From positions 2,457,001 through 2,521,000 of the forward strand of contig QQUY01000001.1 of NCBI GenBank assembly GCA_003385635.1: a DNA stretch of 64,000 nucleotides, written 5' to 3'. Position 1 is the first letter of the stretch. The number at the start of each line of letters is the position of its first letter. Both the position numbers and the translations under genes were made by a program. This DNA comes from Acidobacteriota bacterium. GTDB taxonomy: Bacteria > Acidobacteriota > Blastocatellia > Pyrinomonadales > Pyrinomonadaceae. The notes beneath the pieces are model-generated. The model did no database searches. It had not been told where the DNA came from and saw nothing but the letters and a program-made list of their open reading frames with translations. Shown here piece after piece: positions 54,773-62,727 of this stretch.

Positions 54773-55069
54773 TTACCAGGTGATTGATCCTTCTTTAGAC
54801 GTGTCTATCTCAGCCAGGTCTTCTCCCTCGTTGAAGAAGAACAGCTTCATCTGGTCAAAAAGGTAGTCGTGCGCGTCCGGGTTCGAAAGATCGAGACCGA
54901 AATGATTGATGATCTGCTTTTGCTTCTCCAGCCATTCCGTCCAACATTCCGCGCATATCTCAGAACCGATCCTCTGGCCCAGATCGGTCGGAATCGGCGC
55001 ATTTCCAAGCGGCTCGGTCTTCCTGCCGCAGCGCGCGCATTCGAATTTTTCGTTTGAAAACAGTCCCAT
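54773..55069 (-). CDS. YggX-like Fe(2+)-trafficking / oxidative damage protection protein
   Basis: 98 aa; FECARCGRKTEPLGNAPIPTDLGQRIGSEICAECWTEWLEKQKQIINHFGLDLSNPDAHDYL. Confidence 0.85.
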   Translation of the reverse strand: MGLFSNEKFECARCGRKTEPLGNAPIPTDLGQRIGSEICAECWTEWLEKQKQIINHFGLDLSNPDAHDYLFDQMKLFFFNEGEDLAEIDTSKEGSITW

Positions 55070-55119
55070 CGGGTTTCTCCTTAAACTATCGTTTCCTGAC
55101 AGTCAATTATTCCTCGCTT

Positions 55120-55575
55120 TCATTGTTCCGCTGCCGTTGACGCAGCTCTCAGGACCTCTTCGTCAGTCGGCCTGAACACGCTCAGAGACTGAACATTGTG
55201 GCTCTTCACCTTTCCGTCCTTTCCGACGACAACTACCGCCCGAGCCGAACGCCCGGGGATCCAGGACTTCACGCCGTATCTAGCCACGACGTCCGCGTCA
55301 GGATCTGAAAGAAGTCTAAAGGGAAAATCGTACTTGTCGCTGAAATTCTTGTGAGATTCGACAGAATCGGTCGAGATACCGACCACTGTCGCTCCGGTTG
55401 CTTTGTAATCGTCCCAGTTATCACGAACCGAGCATAGCTGCTTCGTTCAGACCGGTGTGTCGTCGCCTGGATAGAAAAGCAGCACCACGACTTTTCCCCG
55501 ATGGTCCGACAGCTTCCATTCGGTTCCTTCCGAATCTTTCAAAGTAAAATCCGGAGCGATTTCATTTAATTCCAT
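55120..55575 (-). CDS. Selenocysteine-containing peroxiredoxin (Bcp/PrxQ type), in-frame TGA at codon 43
   Basis: ATG at 55575; MELNEIAPDFTLKDSEGTEWKLSDHRGKVVVLLFYPGDDTPV-[TGA 55447..55449]-TKQLCSVRDNWDDYKATGATVVGISTDSVESHKNF...; reading frame intact on both sides, TGA replaces the peroxidatic Cys. Confidence 0.85.
55410..55449 (-). promoter_or_regulatory. Candidate bacterial SECIS region immediately 3' of the UGA
   Basis: UGAACGAAGCAGCUAUGCUCGGUUCGUGAUAACUGGGACG: ACGAA/UUCGU or CAG.UAU/AUA.CUG stems possible, GGUU about 18 nt after UGA in the apical part. Confidence 0.45.
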
Positions 55576-55647
55576 TTCCACCTTCCTTCGAATCCTTGAT
55601 TCTATCGGTTAGAAATCTGCAGGGCAATTGCGGGCGAAATGCCCCGA

Positions 55648-56106
55648 TCAGAACTTGCGGATTAGGACGACGCCCAGAATGATGGCCGCGACTCCGCCCA
55701 TTCTCGCAAGGGTAACGGGCCGTTCGGGGACCCCGAACATCGCATAATGGTCGATGATCAATGTGAGTACCATCTGCCCGGCAATTATCAGGCTGAATGT
55801 AAGAGCGACACCCAGTCTTGGCACAAGTATCACAGTACACGCAACGAAATAGGCTCCGAGGACTCCGCCTGTCCACGCATACCAGGGAACGTTCTTAGCG
55901 GTCCAGATGCTTGAAAGCGAATCTGCAGATACGACGATGTAGATCAGAAGCGCCAAACCGCCGACGATGAAGGAAACAAGCGCGACTACCATCGGACTGA
56001 CGATGAACTCATTCAGCTTGTTGTTTATCGCGGCTTGGGCAGTCCCAGCCATTCCAACGGTAACTGCAAGAAGTATGAAGAAATAATTGGATATCAGGGA
56101 TCGCAT
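55648..56106 (-). CDS. DMT family transporter (YdcZ/DUF606-like)
   Basis: 152-aa multi-TM ORF; AAINNKLNEFIVSPMVVALVSFIVGGLALLI. Confidence 0.85.
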   Translation of the reverse strand: MRSLISNYFFILLAVTVGMAGTAQAAINNKLNEFIVSPMVVALVSFIVGGLALLIYIVVSADSLSSIWTAKNVPWYAWTGGVLGAYFVACTVILVPRLGVALTFSLIIAGQMVLTLIIDHYAMFGVPERPVTLARMGGVAAIILGVVLIRKF

Positions 56107-56163
56107 AACTTTAACTCCAGGGAAGTCGGAGACGGTTTTTGTGAACGATGGTGGAAGGTGGAT

Positions 56164-57003
56164 CTAGTTCGGAGTGGCCAAGACCTCAATGTGTTTTCTT
56201 ATGTTCATGGTCTCACGTGTCAGCTTGACCCTTTCGGACGAGTCAACGAAGCCTTCATCCAGGTAGTCACAATCATTCATATACACCGTGTAATCATGCC
56301 TGGCGATCGAATCGAACAGTTCGTATCTCTCGTTTAGCCTGAGCTTCTTATAACACTCCGCCATTATGTTCGGCCTGAACTCGGCAATGATGTCAGATAT
56401 ATTTTCCAAAATGTCCTTGTCATACCCCTCAGTGTCGACTTTTATAAGGGCCAGCTTTGGCAGCCATTCCGCGTGATGTTCTCTCAGATATCTATCTAGA
56501 TTCCTGCCCTGCACCTTAAGCTCGTAGCGGTGATGATGGTTTTGGTCCTTTATCTGTGAAAGATATCCGCCATTGCAAAAGGACGCGTCCGAGTAATTGA
56601 AAACGAATTCACCATCTTCTGTAGTAGCGGCAAATGGCAGCGGCACGATATTGGTCTTATCTGGGTTGAGGCTGGCGTTCTTTTTTAAGATCTCAAAGAC
56701 ATACTGGTTTGGCTCCAGGCCCAGTACAAGCCCCTCCTTGCCTACTGAAAGGCCCATCGGAACGGTAGTGTCCCCGGTATGGGCGCCAATATCGATGATC
56801 ATACTGCCTCTCGAGGCCAGAGACTGATAGAACCTGATATGGCTGTCGGTCACTTCTTTGGGGCCTTCGAAAGGATGCAGCCACTGAGCGTATTCGACTT
56901 GCCCAAGTTCCTTTAACTTGAACTGCTTTACTTCGTACCCGTATTCCTTAAACTTTCGCTTCAGTCGGCGCTCTTCGAGTTTTCTTTTCAGGTAACTCAG
57001 CAT
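56164..57003 (-). CDS. FkbM family methyltransferase
   Basis: MIIDIGAHTGDTTVPMGLSVGKEGLVLGLEPNQYVFEIL..IKVDTEGYDKDIL. Confidence 0.88.
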   Translation of the reverse strand: MLSYLKRKLEERRLKRKFKEYGYEVKQFKLKELGQVEYAQWLHPFEGPKEVTDSHIRFYQSLASRGSMIIDIGAHTGDTTVPMGLSVGKEGLVLGLEPNQYVFEILKKNASLNPDKTNIVPLPFAATTEDGEFVFNYSDASFCNGGYLSQIKDQNHHHRYELKVQGRNLDRYLREHHAEWLPKLALIKVDTEGYDKDILENISDIIAEFRPNIMAECYKKLRLNERYELFDSIARHDYTVYMNDCDYLDEGFVDSSERVKLTRETMNIRKHIEVLATPN

Positions 57004-57295
57004 GAGACGCTCTTCGTATTAGGTAGGGCATTATATGCACATCTTTCCAGAACGGAAAAAATTATTATGCCGGGTATAACGCTTCGTACCGATAAAGGCT
57101 GAAAGCTGAAAAATCAACTCGGAAGACCAGAGCGTACTCAAAGGGGCAATCCGGGTGTAGGCTGATGCAGGACCCTCTGCTCTTAAATTCGCGGTTCGCG
57201 CGGAATGATTCTCAGTTGAACCGACTCACGAACAACTCTCACAGGGCGGGACCCCCGGCCTTAAAATAATGAACCACGAAGCGACTGAAACAGGT

Positions 57296-57940
57296 TCAGT
57301 CCTCCCCTTCATCGGCTTCTTTGGTTCTAAACCTGTGTTTCCCGTGTTTGTTGTATGTGTATCTTTCCGAGATATCCTTTGGCGCAATTATGTTCGCGAG
57401 TTCCCATGTTATGTCCATCTCGACATTCACGGTCGCGGTCGCCATCCTCGACTCCGCCATCATAAGGATGCTTCCATAGAAGACGCACAGGATCCCCACG
57501 AGGCCTACGGGCACAGGCATCCACGCGTAATCATTGAGCAGCCCGGCCGCCCCAATCGTGAGACTGGTTAGCACGAACATCAGCAGGCCCGCGTAGAATG
57601 AGAACTGCGCTTTTTGGAGTATTCGCGAGCGGGTGGTCACCTTGTCGAGAAGATCGAACACCGCAGCCACTCGCTTTTCATAGAGGACGATCTCCTCTCG
57701 TTCGTCGGAAGTGATCAGCTCGGCAAGCCGCTTATCGAGGTCGCGCACTCGATCGATCACCCTCCCAAGCCTGGTAGAGGTAGAAAGCACGAGTGAACCC
57801 GTTGCGGAGATAAGAAGGGCCGGCGTGATCATCGCCGTCAGGAATGCGATGGTCGAAGACAGAGACTGTTCGCCATCAGCCGAAAAAGACTGAATAATAA
57901 GTACAAGCATAGCCTTTTCCAACACCTCAGGAGCGGGCAA
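57296..57940 (-). CDS. DUF2721 domain-containing membrane protein
   Basis: AMITPALLISATGSLVLSTSTRLGRVIDRVRDLDKRL. Confidence 0.85.
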   Translation of the reverse strand: MPAPEVLEKAMLVLIIQSFSADGEQSLSSTIAFLTAMITPALLISATGSLVLSTSTRLGRVIDRVRDLDKRLAELITSDEREEIVLYEKRVAAVFDLLDKVTTRSRILQKAQFSFYAGLLMFVLTSLTIGAAGLLNDYAWMPVPVGLVGILCVFYGSILMMAESRMATATVNVEMDITWELANIIAPKDISERYTYNKHGKHRFRTKEADEGED

Positions 57941-57964
57941 GAAGCCCGAAATTCAAAGGACTTT

Positions 57965-58969
57965 ATGACCGAAAGCAGAGGAACTATAAGAGTTTTGAGC
58001 CACGAAAGCAAAGCCCTCGAAGGCAATCCGCTTGGAGATCCTCACAAGCGGAACCTGCCCGTTTATCTCCCGCCCGGATACGACGGAAAGGCTGGAAATA
58101 GCTATCCGGTAGTGTTTCTATTGAGCGGATTCACGGGCCGCGGGTCGATGATGCTCAACGAGAGTGCGTTTGCGCCCAACATCGCCGAAAGGCTGGATAT
58201 TCTCATCGAAAAAAGACAGATAATACCGATGATCGCGGTGCTTCCCGACTGCTTTACGCGTTTCGGCGGCTCGCAGTACATCAACTCCACAGCGACAGGC
58301 AGATACGAGGATTATATTACCCTTGAGCTGGTACCTTTCGTCGACGAGAACTTTCGCACGATTCCGGACAGGAGATCCAGGGCCGTGGCGGGCAAGTCTT
58401 CCGGGGGCTATGGTGCTTTGATACTGGCGATGCGCCACGCAGAGATGTTCGGATACGCAGCGTCTATCGCGGGAGACTGCTATTTCGAAGTCGGCTACAA
58501 ACCCGACATCAAGAAAGCGTTCAGGGCGATCGCCGGAGATCCTCTTCGACTTGTCAGGAAATTCTGGGACGAGGAAGAAAGCAAGGGCGGAAACGATTTT
58601 GACGGTCTCAATGTGATCGGAATGGCGAGCTGTTATTCTCCCAATCCCGATTCCGACATCGGATTTGACCTTCCCTTTGATCTTGCTACGGGTGAGATAC
58701 GGGAAGATGTCTGGGCACGCTGGCTGGAGCAAGACCCAGTCCATCTCGCGGAGGATCACGCGGACGCCCTTCGTTCAATTGAGCTTTTGTATATCGAGGC
58801 GGGCAAGTCAGACGAGTTCGGGCTGGACATTGGAGCAAGGGTGCTCAGTAAAAGACTTTCCGAGCTTGGGATCAAGCACATACACAAGGAATTTGAAGGC
58901 GGCCACTTTAACATCAACCATCGTTACAACTACGCGCTCGAGGCGATCTCGAAGGCGATGGGACGCTAG
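57965..58969 (+). CDS. Esterase family alpha/beta hydrolase (enterochelin-esterase-like)
   Basis: VYLPPGYDGKAGNSYPVVFLLSGFTG..RAVAGKSSGGYGALILAMRH..GGHFNINHRY. Confidence 0.85.
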   Translation: MTESRGTIRVLSHESKALEGNPLGDPHKRNLPVYLPPGYDGKAGNSYPVVFLLSGFTGRGSMMLNESAFAPNIAERLDILIEKRQIIPMIAVLPDCFTRFGGSQYINSTATGRYEDYITLELVPFVDENFRTIPDRRSRAVAGKSSGGYGALILAMRHAEMFGYAASIAGDCYFEVGYKPDIKKAFRAIAGDPLRLVRKFWDEEESKGGNDFDGLNVIGMASCYSPNPDSDIGFDLPFDLATGEIREDVWARWLEQDPVHLAEDHADALRSIELLYIEAGKSDEFGLDIGARVLSKRLSELGIKHIHKEFEGGHFNINHRYNYALEAISKAMGR

Positions 58970-58995
58970 TTCCAGGTTACGAGTTCCAAGTTCCA
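58968..58995. repeat. Heptamer array AGTTCCA-type, overlaps the stop codon of 57965..58969
   Basis: AGTTCCA GGTTACG AGTTCCA AGTTCCA. Confidence 0.8.
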
Positions 58996-59095
58996 AGATT
59001 GAGAAATCTAGTTTTGAGCGGCGCTTGCGCTGGAAGACTAGGCCCGGCTTCCGGGTTCCGATTTCGAGTCTTTACAGTTGAACGACCGAGGTGCG

Positions 59096-59124
59096 GCGGA
59101 AACGCGACCGTTAAGGAGCGTGCC
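59096..59124 (+). repeat. Dispersed 29-bp repeat, copy 2
   Basis: GCGGAAACGCGACCGTTAAGGAGCGTGCC. Confidence 0.8.
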
Positions 59125-59379
59125 TGAGGCTTTAGCCGAACCGGCCATAGAGTTAAGAAGGCGTGAGCCCGGGCGAGTACGGCTTGGCGACATCTTGCGG
59201 TTCGTTTCTTAGCTGTTCTTGGCGACTTAGCGGCTTTGCGGGAGCTTTTCTCAACTTTGTGTCGTTGAACGCTGCAAATATCTTAGGCTTCGGGGCTCTG
59301 GCAGAGATGAAAAAGAGCAAAGTTCCCCGAAGAAGACTGGATAAGGCCGAAACGCGACCGAGGCAATTTCCAGGTCCTG

Positions 59380-59455
59380 AGTTCCAAGTTCCGAGTTCCG
59401 AGAGATAGAAGCGAACGATGAGCGGCTCTTGGAACCTGGAACTAGGAACTCGGAA
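59380..59455. repeat. Inverted heptamer arrays
   Basis: AGTTCCA AGTTCCG AGTTCCG (59380..59400) versus CTTGGAA CCTGGAA CTAGGAA CTCGGAA (59428..59455). Confidence 0.85.
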
Positions 59456-59481
59456 CGCGGGCAAGCCCGCCGCTAAACAGC

Positions 59482-59817
59482 TCACCGCTCGCTGATTACT
59501 CTCTCCACCTCGGCCTCCATCCTTCCTGTCATCATCAGCCAGGCCATCTTGTAGTCGGAAACAAAAGACCACCCGGGGTACTTAAACGTCGCTGGCTTGT
59601 TCTTCTCAATGAAGAAATGCGAGAACCAAGCAAACGCATATCCAACTACGAAACAAAGTGGAATGTACAGGAAGTTGCCGTTTCCGACGAACCACACGAG
59701 CATCACCATCCCAAGCAGTGTCCCGACGAAGTGGAAGTATCTGGTCATCGGCTTGCTGTGTTCCAGCACATAGAAATCCCAGAATTCGGAATAATTATCG
59801 ATTCGCGGCTCACTCAT
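59482..59817 (-). CDS. Mpo1-like (DUF962) family protein
   Basis: FWDFYVLEHSKPMTRYFHFVGTLLGMVMLV...GYAFAWFSHFFIEKNKPATFKYPGWSFVSDYKM. Confidence 0.9.
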   Translation of the reverse strand: MSEPRIDNYSEFWDFYVLEHSKPMTRYFHFVGTLLGMVMLVWFVGNGNFLYIPLCFVVGYAFAWFSHFFIEKNKPATFKYPGWSFVSDYKMAWLMMTGRMEAEVERVISER

Positions 59818-59835
59818 AAACGGAAAGATAGCATA

Positions 59836-59933
59836 GGACTGAGGACTGAGGACTGAGGACTGAGGACTGAGGACTGAGGACTGAGGACTGAGGACTGAGG
59901 ACTGAGGACTGAGGACTGAGGACTGAGGACTGA
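59836..59933. repeat. Perfect heptamer tandem repeat, 14 copies of GGACTGA
   Basis: 14 consecutive identical 7-bp units. Confidence 0.97.
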
Positions 59934-59973
59934 GGAAGGGAAACGGATCGTTCGATCAGAGTCAACCTCTTCT

Positions 59974-60097
59974 CTCAGTCTTCAGTACTTTCCTCTCAGT
60001 ACTTCCTATGTCCTCAGTACTTTTCTCTCAGTACTTCTTTTGTCCTCAGTACTTTCCCCTCAGTACTTCTTTTGTTCTCAGTCCTTTCGCCTCAGTA
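59974..60097. repeat. CTCAGTA-based array with a 32-bp higher-order unit
   Basis: Units CTCAGTACTTCYTWTGTCCTCAGTACTTTYCY at 59995, 60027, 60059; CTCAGTA is the reverse complement of TACTGAG, inverted relative to the GGACTGA array. Confidence 0.85.
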
Positions 60098-60102
60098 CTA
60101 TT

Positions 60103-61203
60103 TCAGGCGTCTTTCGTAAACAGCTCGGCGAACCTCTGTTCCGGAGTCGGCGGAACAGATACGAGGCTCATATTCTCTTCAACGTGTGCAAGCGAGCTCA
60201 TTCCTACCAGCGCCGTCGTAATCCCCGGAGTTGATCTTACGAACTGGATGCTCGTCATCGCATCCGTCGTCGGGTTTCCGAGTACGCCGCGGACGTGCAT
60301 AGGTACACCCTTTGACAGCTGGCCCTGAAGGATCGAGGCGCTTGCCATGACGGTTATTCCAAGATCCTCAGCCGCTTGGAGCAGCGAGACCGCCCGGCCC
60401 TTTGCCGACTGATTCGGAACAAGATATGCCTCCGGCATGGCAAGGTTGTGAGGGAGCTGGACGTACCTGAAGCCGTGTTCGTCACCTCCAACCTGGCTAG
60501 CCGTCCTTACGAAACCCTCGAGGGAATGGTAACCCTGGTCGTCCGGAGAGACTCTGAAGCCGTTCCACGTCGCCGCACCATACGAACCGATCTTTTTCTC
60601 GTCTCTCAACTCCTCAAGCTTCTCGAAGGCGCTCGCCATCCGCGCTTCGAAAGTGTACCGGTCGACAGCCCCGAGCTGAGCTTCTGGATTGTGGATGTAG
60701 AACAGATCGACCGAATCGATCCCTAAGTTCCGGAGTGACTGTTCGACCTGCGATTCAAGGTAGTCTGGAGCAATGCAGTGGCTGCCTCCGACCAGGTCGT
60801 CCCTGGCCGCGATCCCCTTCGAGACAAACTCCTCTTCGAAGTACTTACCGACATCGGATTCCGGCTCGCTATCGAAAGGAAGATATCCTCCTTTGGTCGA
60901 AACAAAGATCTCATCGCGACCGAACTCCCCCGAAAGTTCTTTCAGGGCATTCCCGATGCTTCTCTCGCTCCGCTGAAAACGGTAGTTGGCAGCGGTATCG
61001 ATCACATTCCCGCCTTTTCGTACGTATGCGGACACCGTATCCTTGTAACGCACGTCCGTCTCATCGTCCCAGTTGCCAAGATACGTTCCGATTCCGACCG
61101 AAGCGAGCTTAATGCCGTTCACATCCCGGTAGAAACCCTCGGCATTCGCATATCTCGCCGCAAACTTTCCCGTACCTGCTCCTGTCGCAACCCCGGACTT
61201 CAT
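60103..61203 (-). CDS. Aldo/keto reductase family protein
   Basis: VGIGTYLGNWDDETDVRYKDTVSAYVRKGGNVIDTAANYRFQRSERSIGNALKEL; 366 aa. Confidence 0.88.
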   Translation of the reverse strand: MKSGVATGAGTGKFAARYANAEGFYRDVNGIKLASVGIGTYLGNWDDETDVRYKDTVSAYVRKGGNVIDTAANYRFQRSERSIGNALKELSGEFGRDEIFVSTKGGYLPFDSEPESDVGKYFEEEFVSKGIAARDDLVGGSHCIAPDYLESQVEQSLRNLGIDSVDLFYIHNPEAQLGAVDRYTFEARMASAFEKLEELRDEKKIGSYGAATWNGFRVSPDDQGYHSLEGFVRTASQVGGDEHGFRYVQLPHNLAMPEAYLVPNQSAKGRAVSLLQAAEDLGITVMASASILQGQLSKGVPMHVRGVLGNPTTDAMTSIQFVRSTPGITTALVGMSSLAHVEENMSLVSVPPTPEQRFAELFTKDA

Positions 61204-61700
61204 ACGTTCTCTCCCGTCAGGACTTCACGTACGACTTCACACACCTCGACCAGCCCTCTTGAATCTACTTCGGTGAAATCGTGAAGAAGATTGCTATCAA
61301 TATCCAGCACGCCTTTTGGCTTTTTCGGCTTTCCATAGACCGGGACAACGATCTCTGATCGAGAATCTGCACTACAGGCGATATGACCGGGAAACTCGTC
61401 GACGTTCGGAATTATCAGTGTTTCGGCTTTCTCAAAAGCCGTGCCGACGACACCTTTGCCGACCTCTATACGAGTGCACGCGACCGGCCCCTGAAAGGGT
61501 CCAAGCACTAGTTCACCTTTTTTCAGCAGGTAGAATCCGATCCACAGGAATCCGAATGCTTCCTTCAATGCGGCGGCGATGTTCGCCAGATTCGCCGTTA
61601 CATCCGGCTCTCCCTTTACAAGATCGCGCAATTGAGGGACGAGTTCTGAGTAGATCTGGTCTCGCGGCGCTCCGCGTGTGAATGAGATTGTTTCAGCCAT
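61200..61700 (-). CDS. GAF domain-containing protein, free methionine-(R)-sulfoxide reductase-like
   Basis: GFLWIGFYLLKKGELVLGPFQGPVACTRIEVGKGVVGTAFEKAETLIIPNVDEFPGHIACSADSRSEIVVPV; start at MAETISF. Confidence 0.88.
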   Translation of the reverse strand: MAETISFTRGAPRDQIYSELVPQLRDLVKGEPDVTANLANIAAALKEAFGFLWIGFYLLKKGELVLGPFQGPVACTRIEVGKGVVGTAFEKAETLIIPNVDEFPGHIACSADSRSEIVVPVYGKPKKPKGVLDIDSNLLHDFTEVDSRGLVEVCEVVREVLTGENV

Positions 61701-61783
61701 AGCGGAGAGTCTAGCAGAATCGTTCCTGTTGCCGCATCCCGCTGTCTTTGCGAAGCCGGACTTTAATCTGTAGTTTTGAACTG

Positions 61784-62635
61784 ATGTTGGAAAACGAACT
61801 GAACGCCGCGGTCTCGCTCGCGAAGGAAGCGGGCGCGGCAATAATGAAGATCTATGACGAGGGATTCGAGATCGAAGAGAAGCAGATCACGGACTCCTAC
61901 TCCGAACCCGTAACCGTAGCCGACAAGACCGCAAGCCGGATAATAGTAGACGGGCTGGCAGCACAGTTTAAGGACGACGCCATTCTCTCCGAGGAGGAGC
62001 CTGACAACGTAGAAAGAAGATTGTCTTCCTCAAGGGTCTGGATAATAGACCCGCTCGACGGCACCCAGGGATTCACGGAAAAAATGGGTGATTTCGCCGT
62101 CCAGATCGGCCTCGTGATCGACGGCGTTCCGAGCGTAGGCGTCGTTTTTCAGCCTATCGGATCGCGCATGTTCTACGCTTCGAAAGGCAGCGGCGCTTTC
62201 CTTTCAGAGAATGGAGACGAGGCTCGGGCTCTTACGGTGTCGGGGAAAGAGGACTTCAAGGAAATGACGATCGCGGTCAGCCGCTCACACAGGAGTCCGA
62301 AGATGAACAGGATCTTCGAACATTATGGATTCGCGGATGAGTTCAGGCACGGCTCGGTCGGCCTGAAGATAGGCTTTCTTGCCCGCCAGATGGCCGACAT
62401 CTATATACATCTTTCGCCGTACACTAAATTCTGGGACACTGCTGCACCGCAGGTCATCCTGGAGGAGGCCGGCGGACTGTTGACGGATATCTTTGGAGAA
62501 AAGATCGACTACACGCTTGAAGATGTAAGGAACCACAACGGGATCCTGTCTACAAACGGCGTATCGAAGGACGCGGCAGTCGCGCACCTAAAACCGCTTC
62601 TTGCCGAGTTCGGCCGCTCCCGCTACAGGAGTTAA
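61784..62635 (+). CDS. 3'(2'),5'-bisphosphate nucleotidase / inositol monophosphatase family (CysQ-like)
   Basis: AILSEEEPDN..VWIIDPLDGTQGFTEKMGDFAVQIGL..FWDTAAPQVILEEAGG; ATG at 61784. Confidence 0.88.
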   Translation: MLENELNAAVSLAKEAGAAIMKIYDEGFEIEEKQITDSYSEPVTVADKTASRIIVDGLAAQFKDDAILSEEEPDNVERRLSSSRVWIIDPLDGTQGFTEKMGDFAVQIGLVIDGVPSVGVVFQPIGSRMFYASKGSGAFLSENGDEARALTVSGKEDFKEMTIAVSRSHRSPKMNRIFEHYGFADEFRHGSVGLKIGFLARQMADIYIHLSPYTKFWDTAAPQVILEEAGGLLTDIFGEKIDYTLEDVRNHNGILSTNGVSKDAAVAHLKPLLAEFGRSRYRS

Positions 62636-62712
62636 ACCACAGAAAGCACTGAGAGCGCAGGGAGTTAGAAAACATACTTCTTTCTCTCTGCGCTCTCAGT
62701 GCTCTCTGTGGT
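62636..62712. terminator. Long inverted repeat between convergent genes (candidate bidirectional terminator)
   Basis: 29-nt arms ACCACAGAAAGCACTGAGAGCGCAGGGAG / CTCTCTGCGCTCTCAGTGCTCTCTGTGGT, 27/29 complementary, 19-nt spacer. Confidence 0.7.
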
Positions 62713-62727
62713 AAAAACCGCTTCGCG

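Noticed and set aside
55120-55575. Reading the split peroxiredoxin as a pseudogene or sequencing error
   Set aside because: Not excluded, but only one lesion exists, it is TGA rather than TAA/TAG, and it sits exactly on the catalytic Cys codon; selenocysteine is the better explanation.
59836-60097. CRISPR array
   Set aside because: Units are 7 bp or 14/18 bp with no unique spacers, and no cas genes are present.
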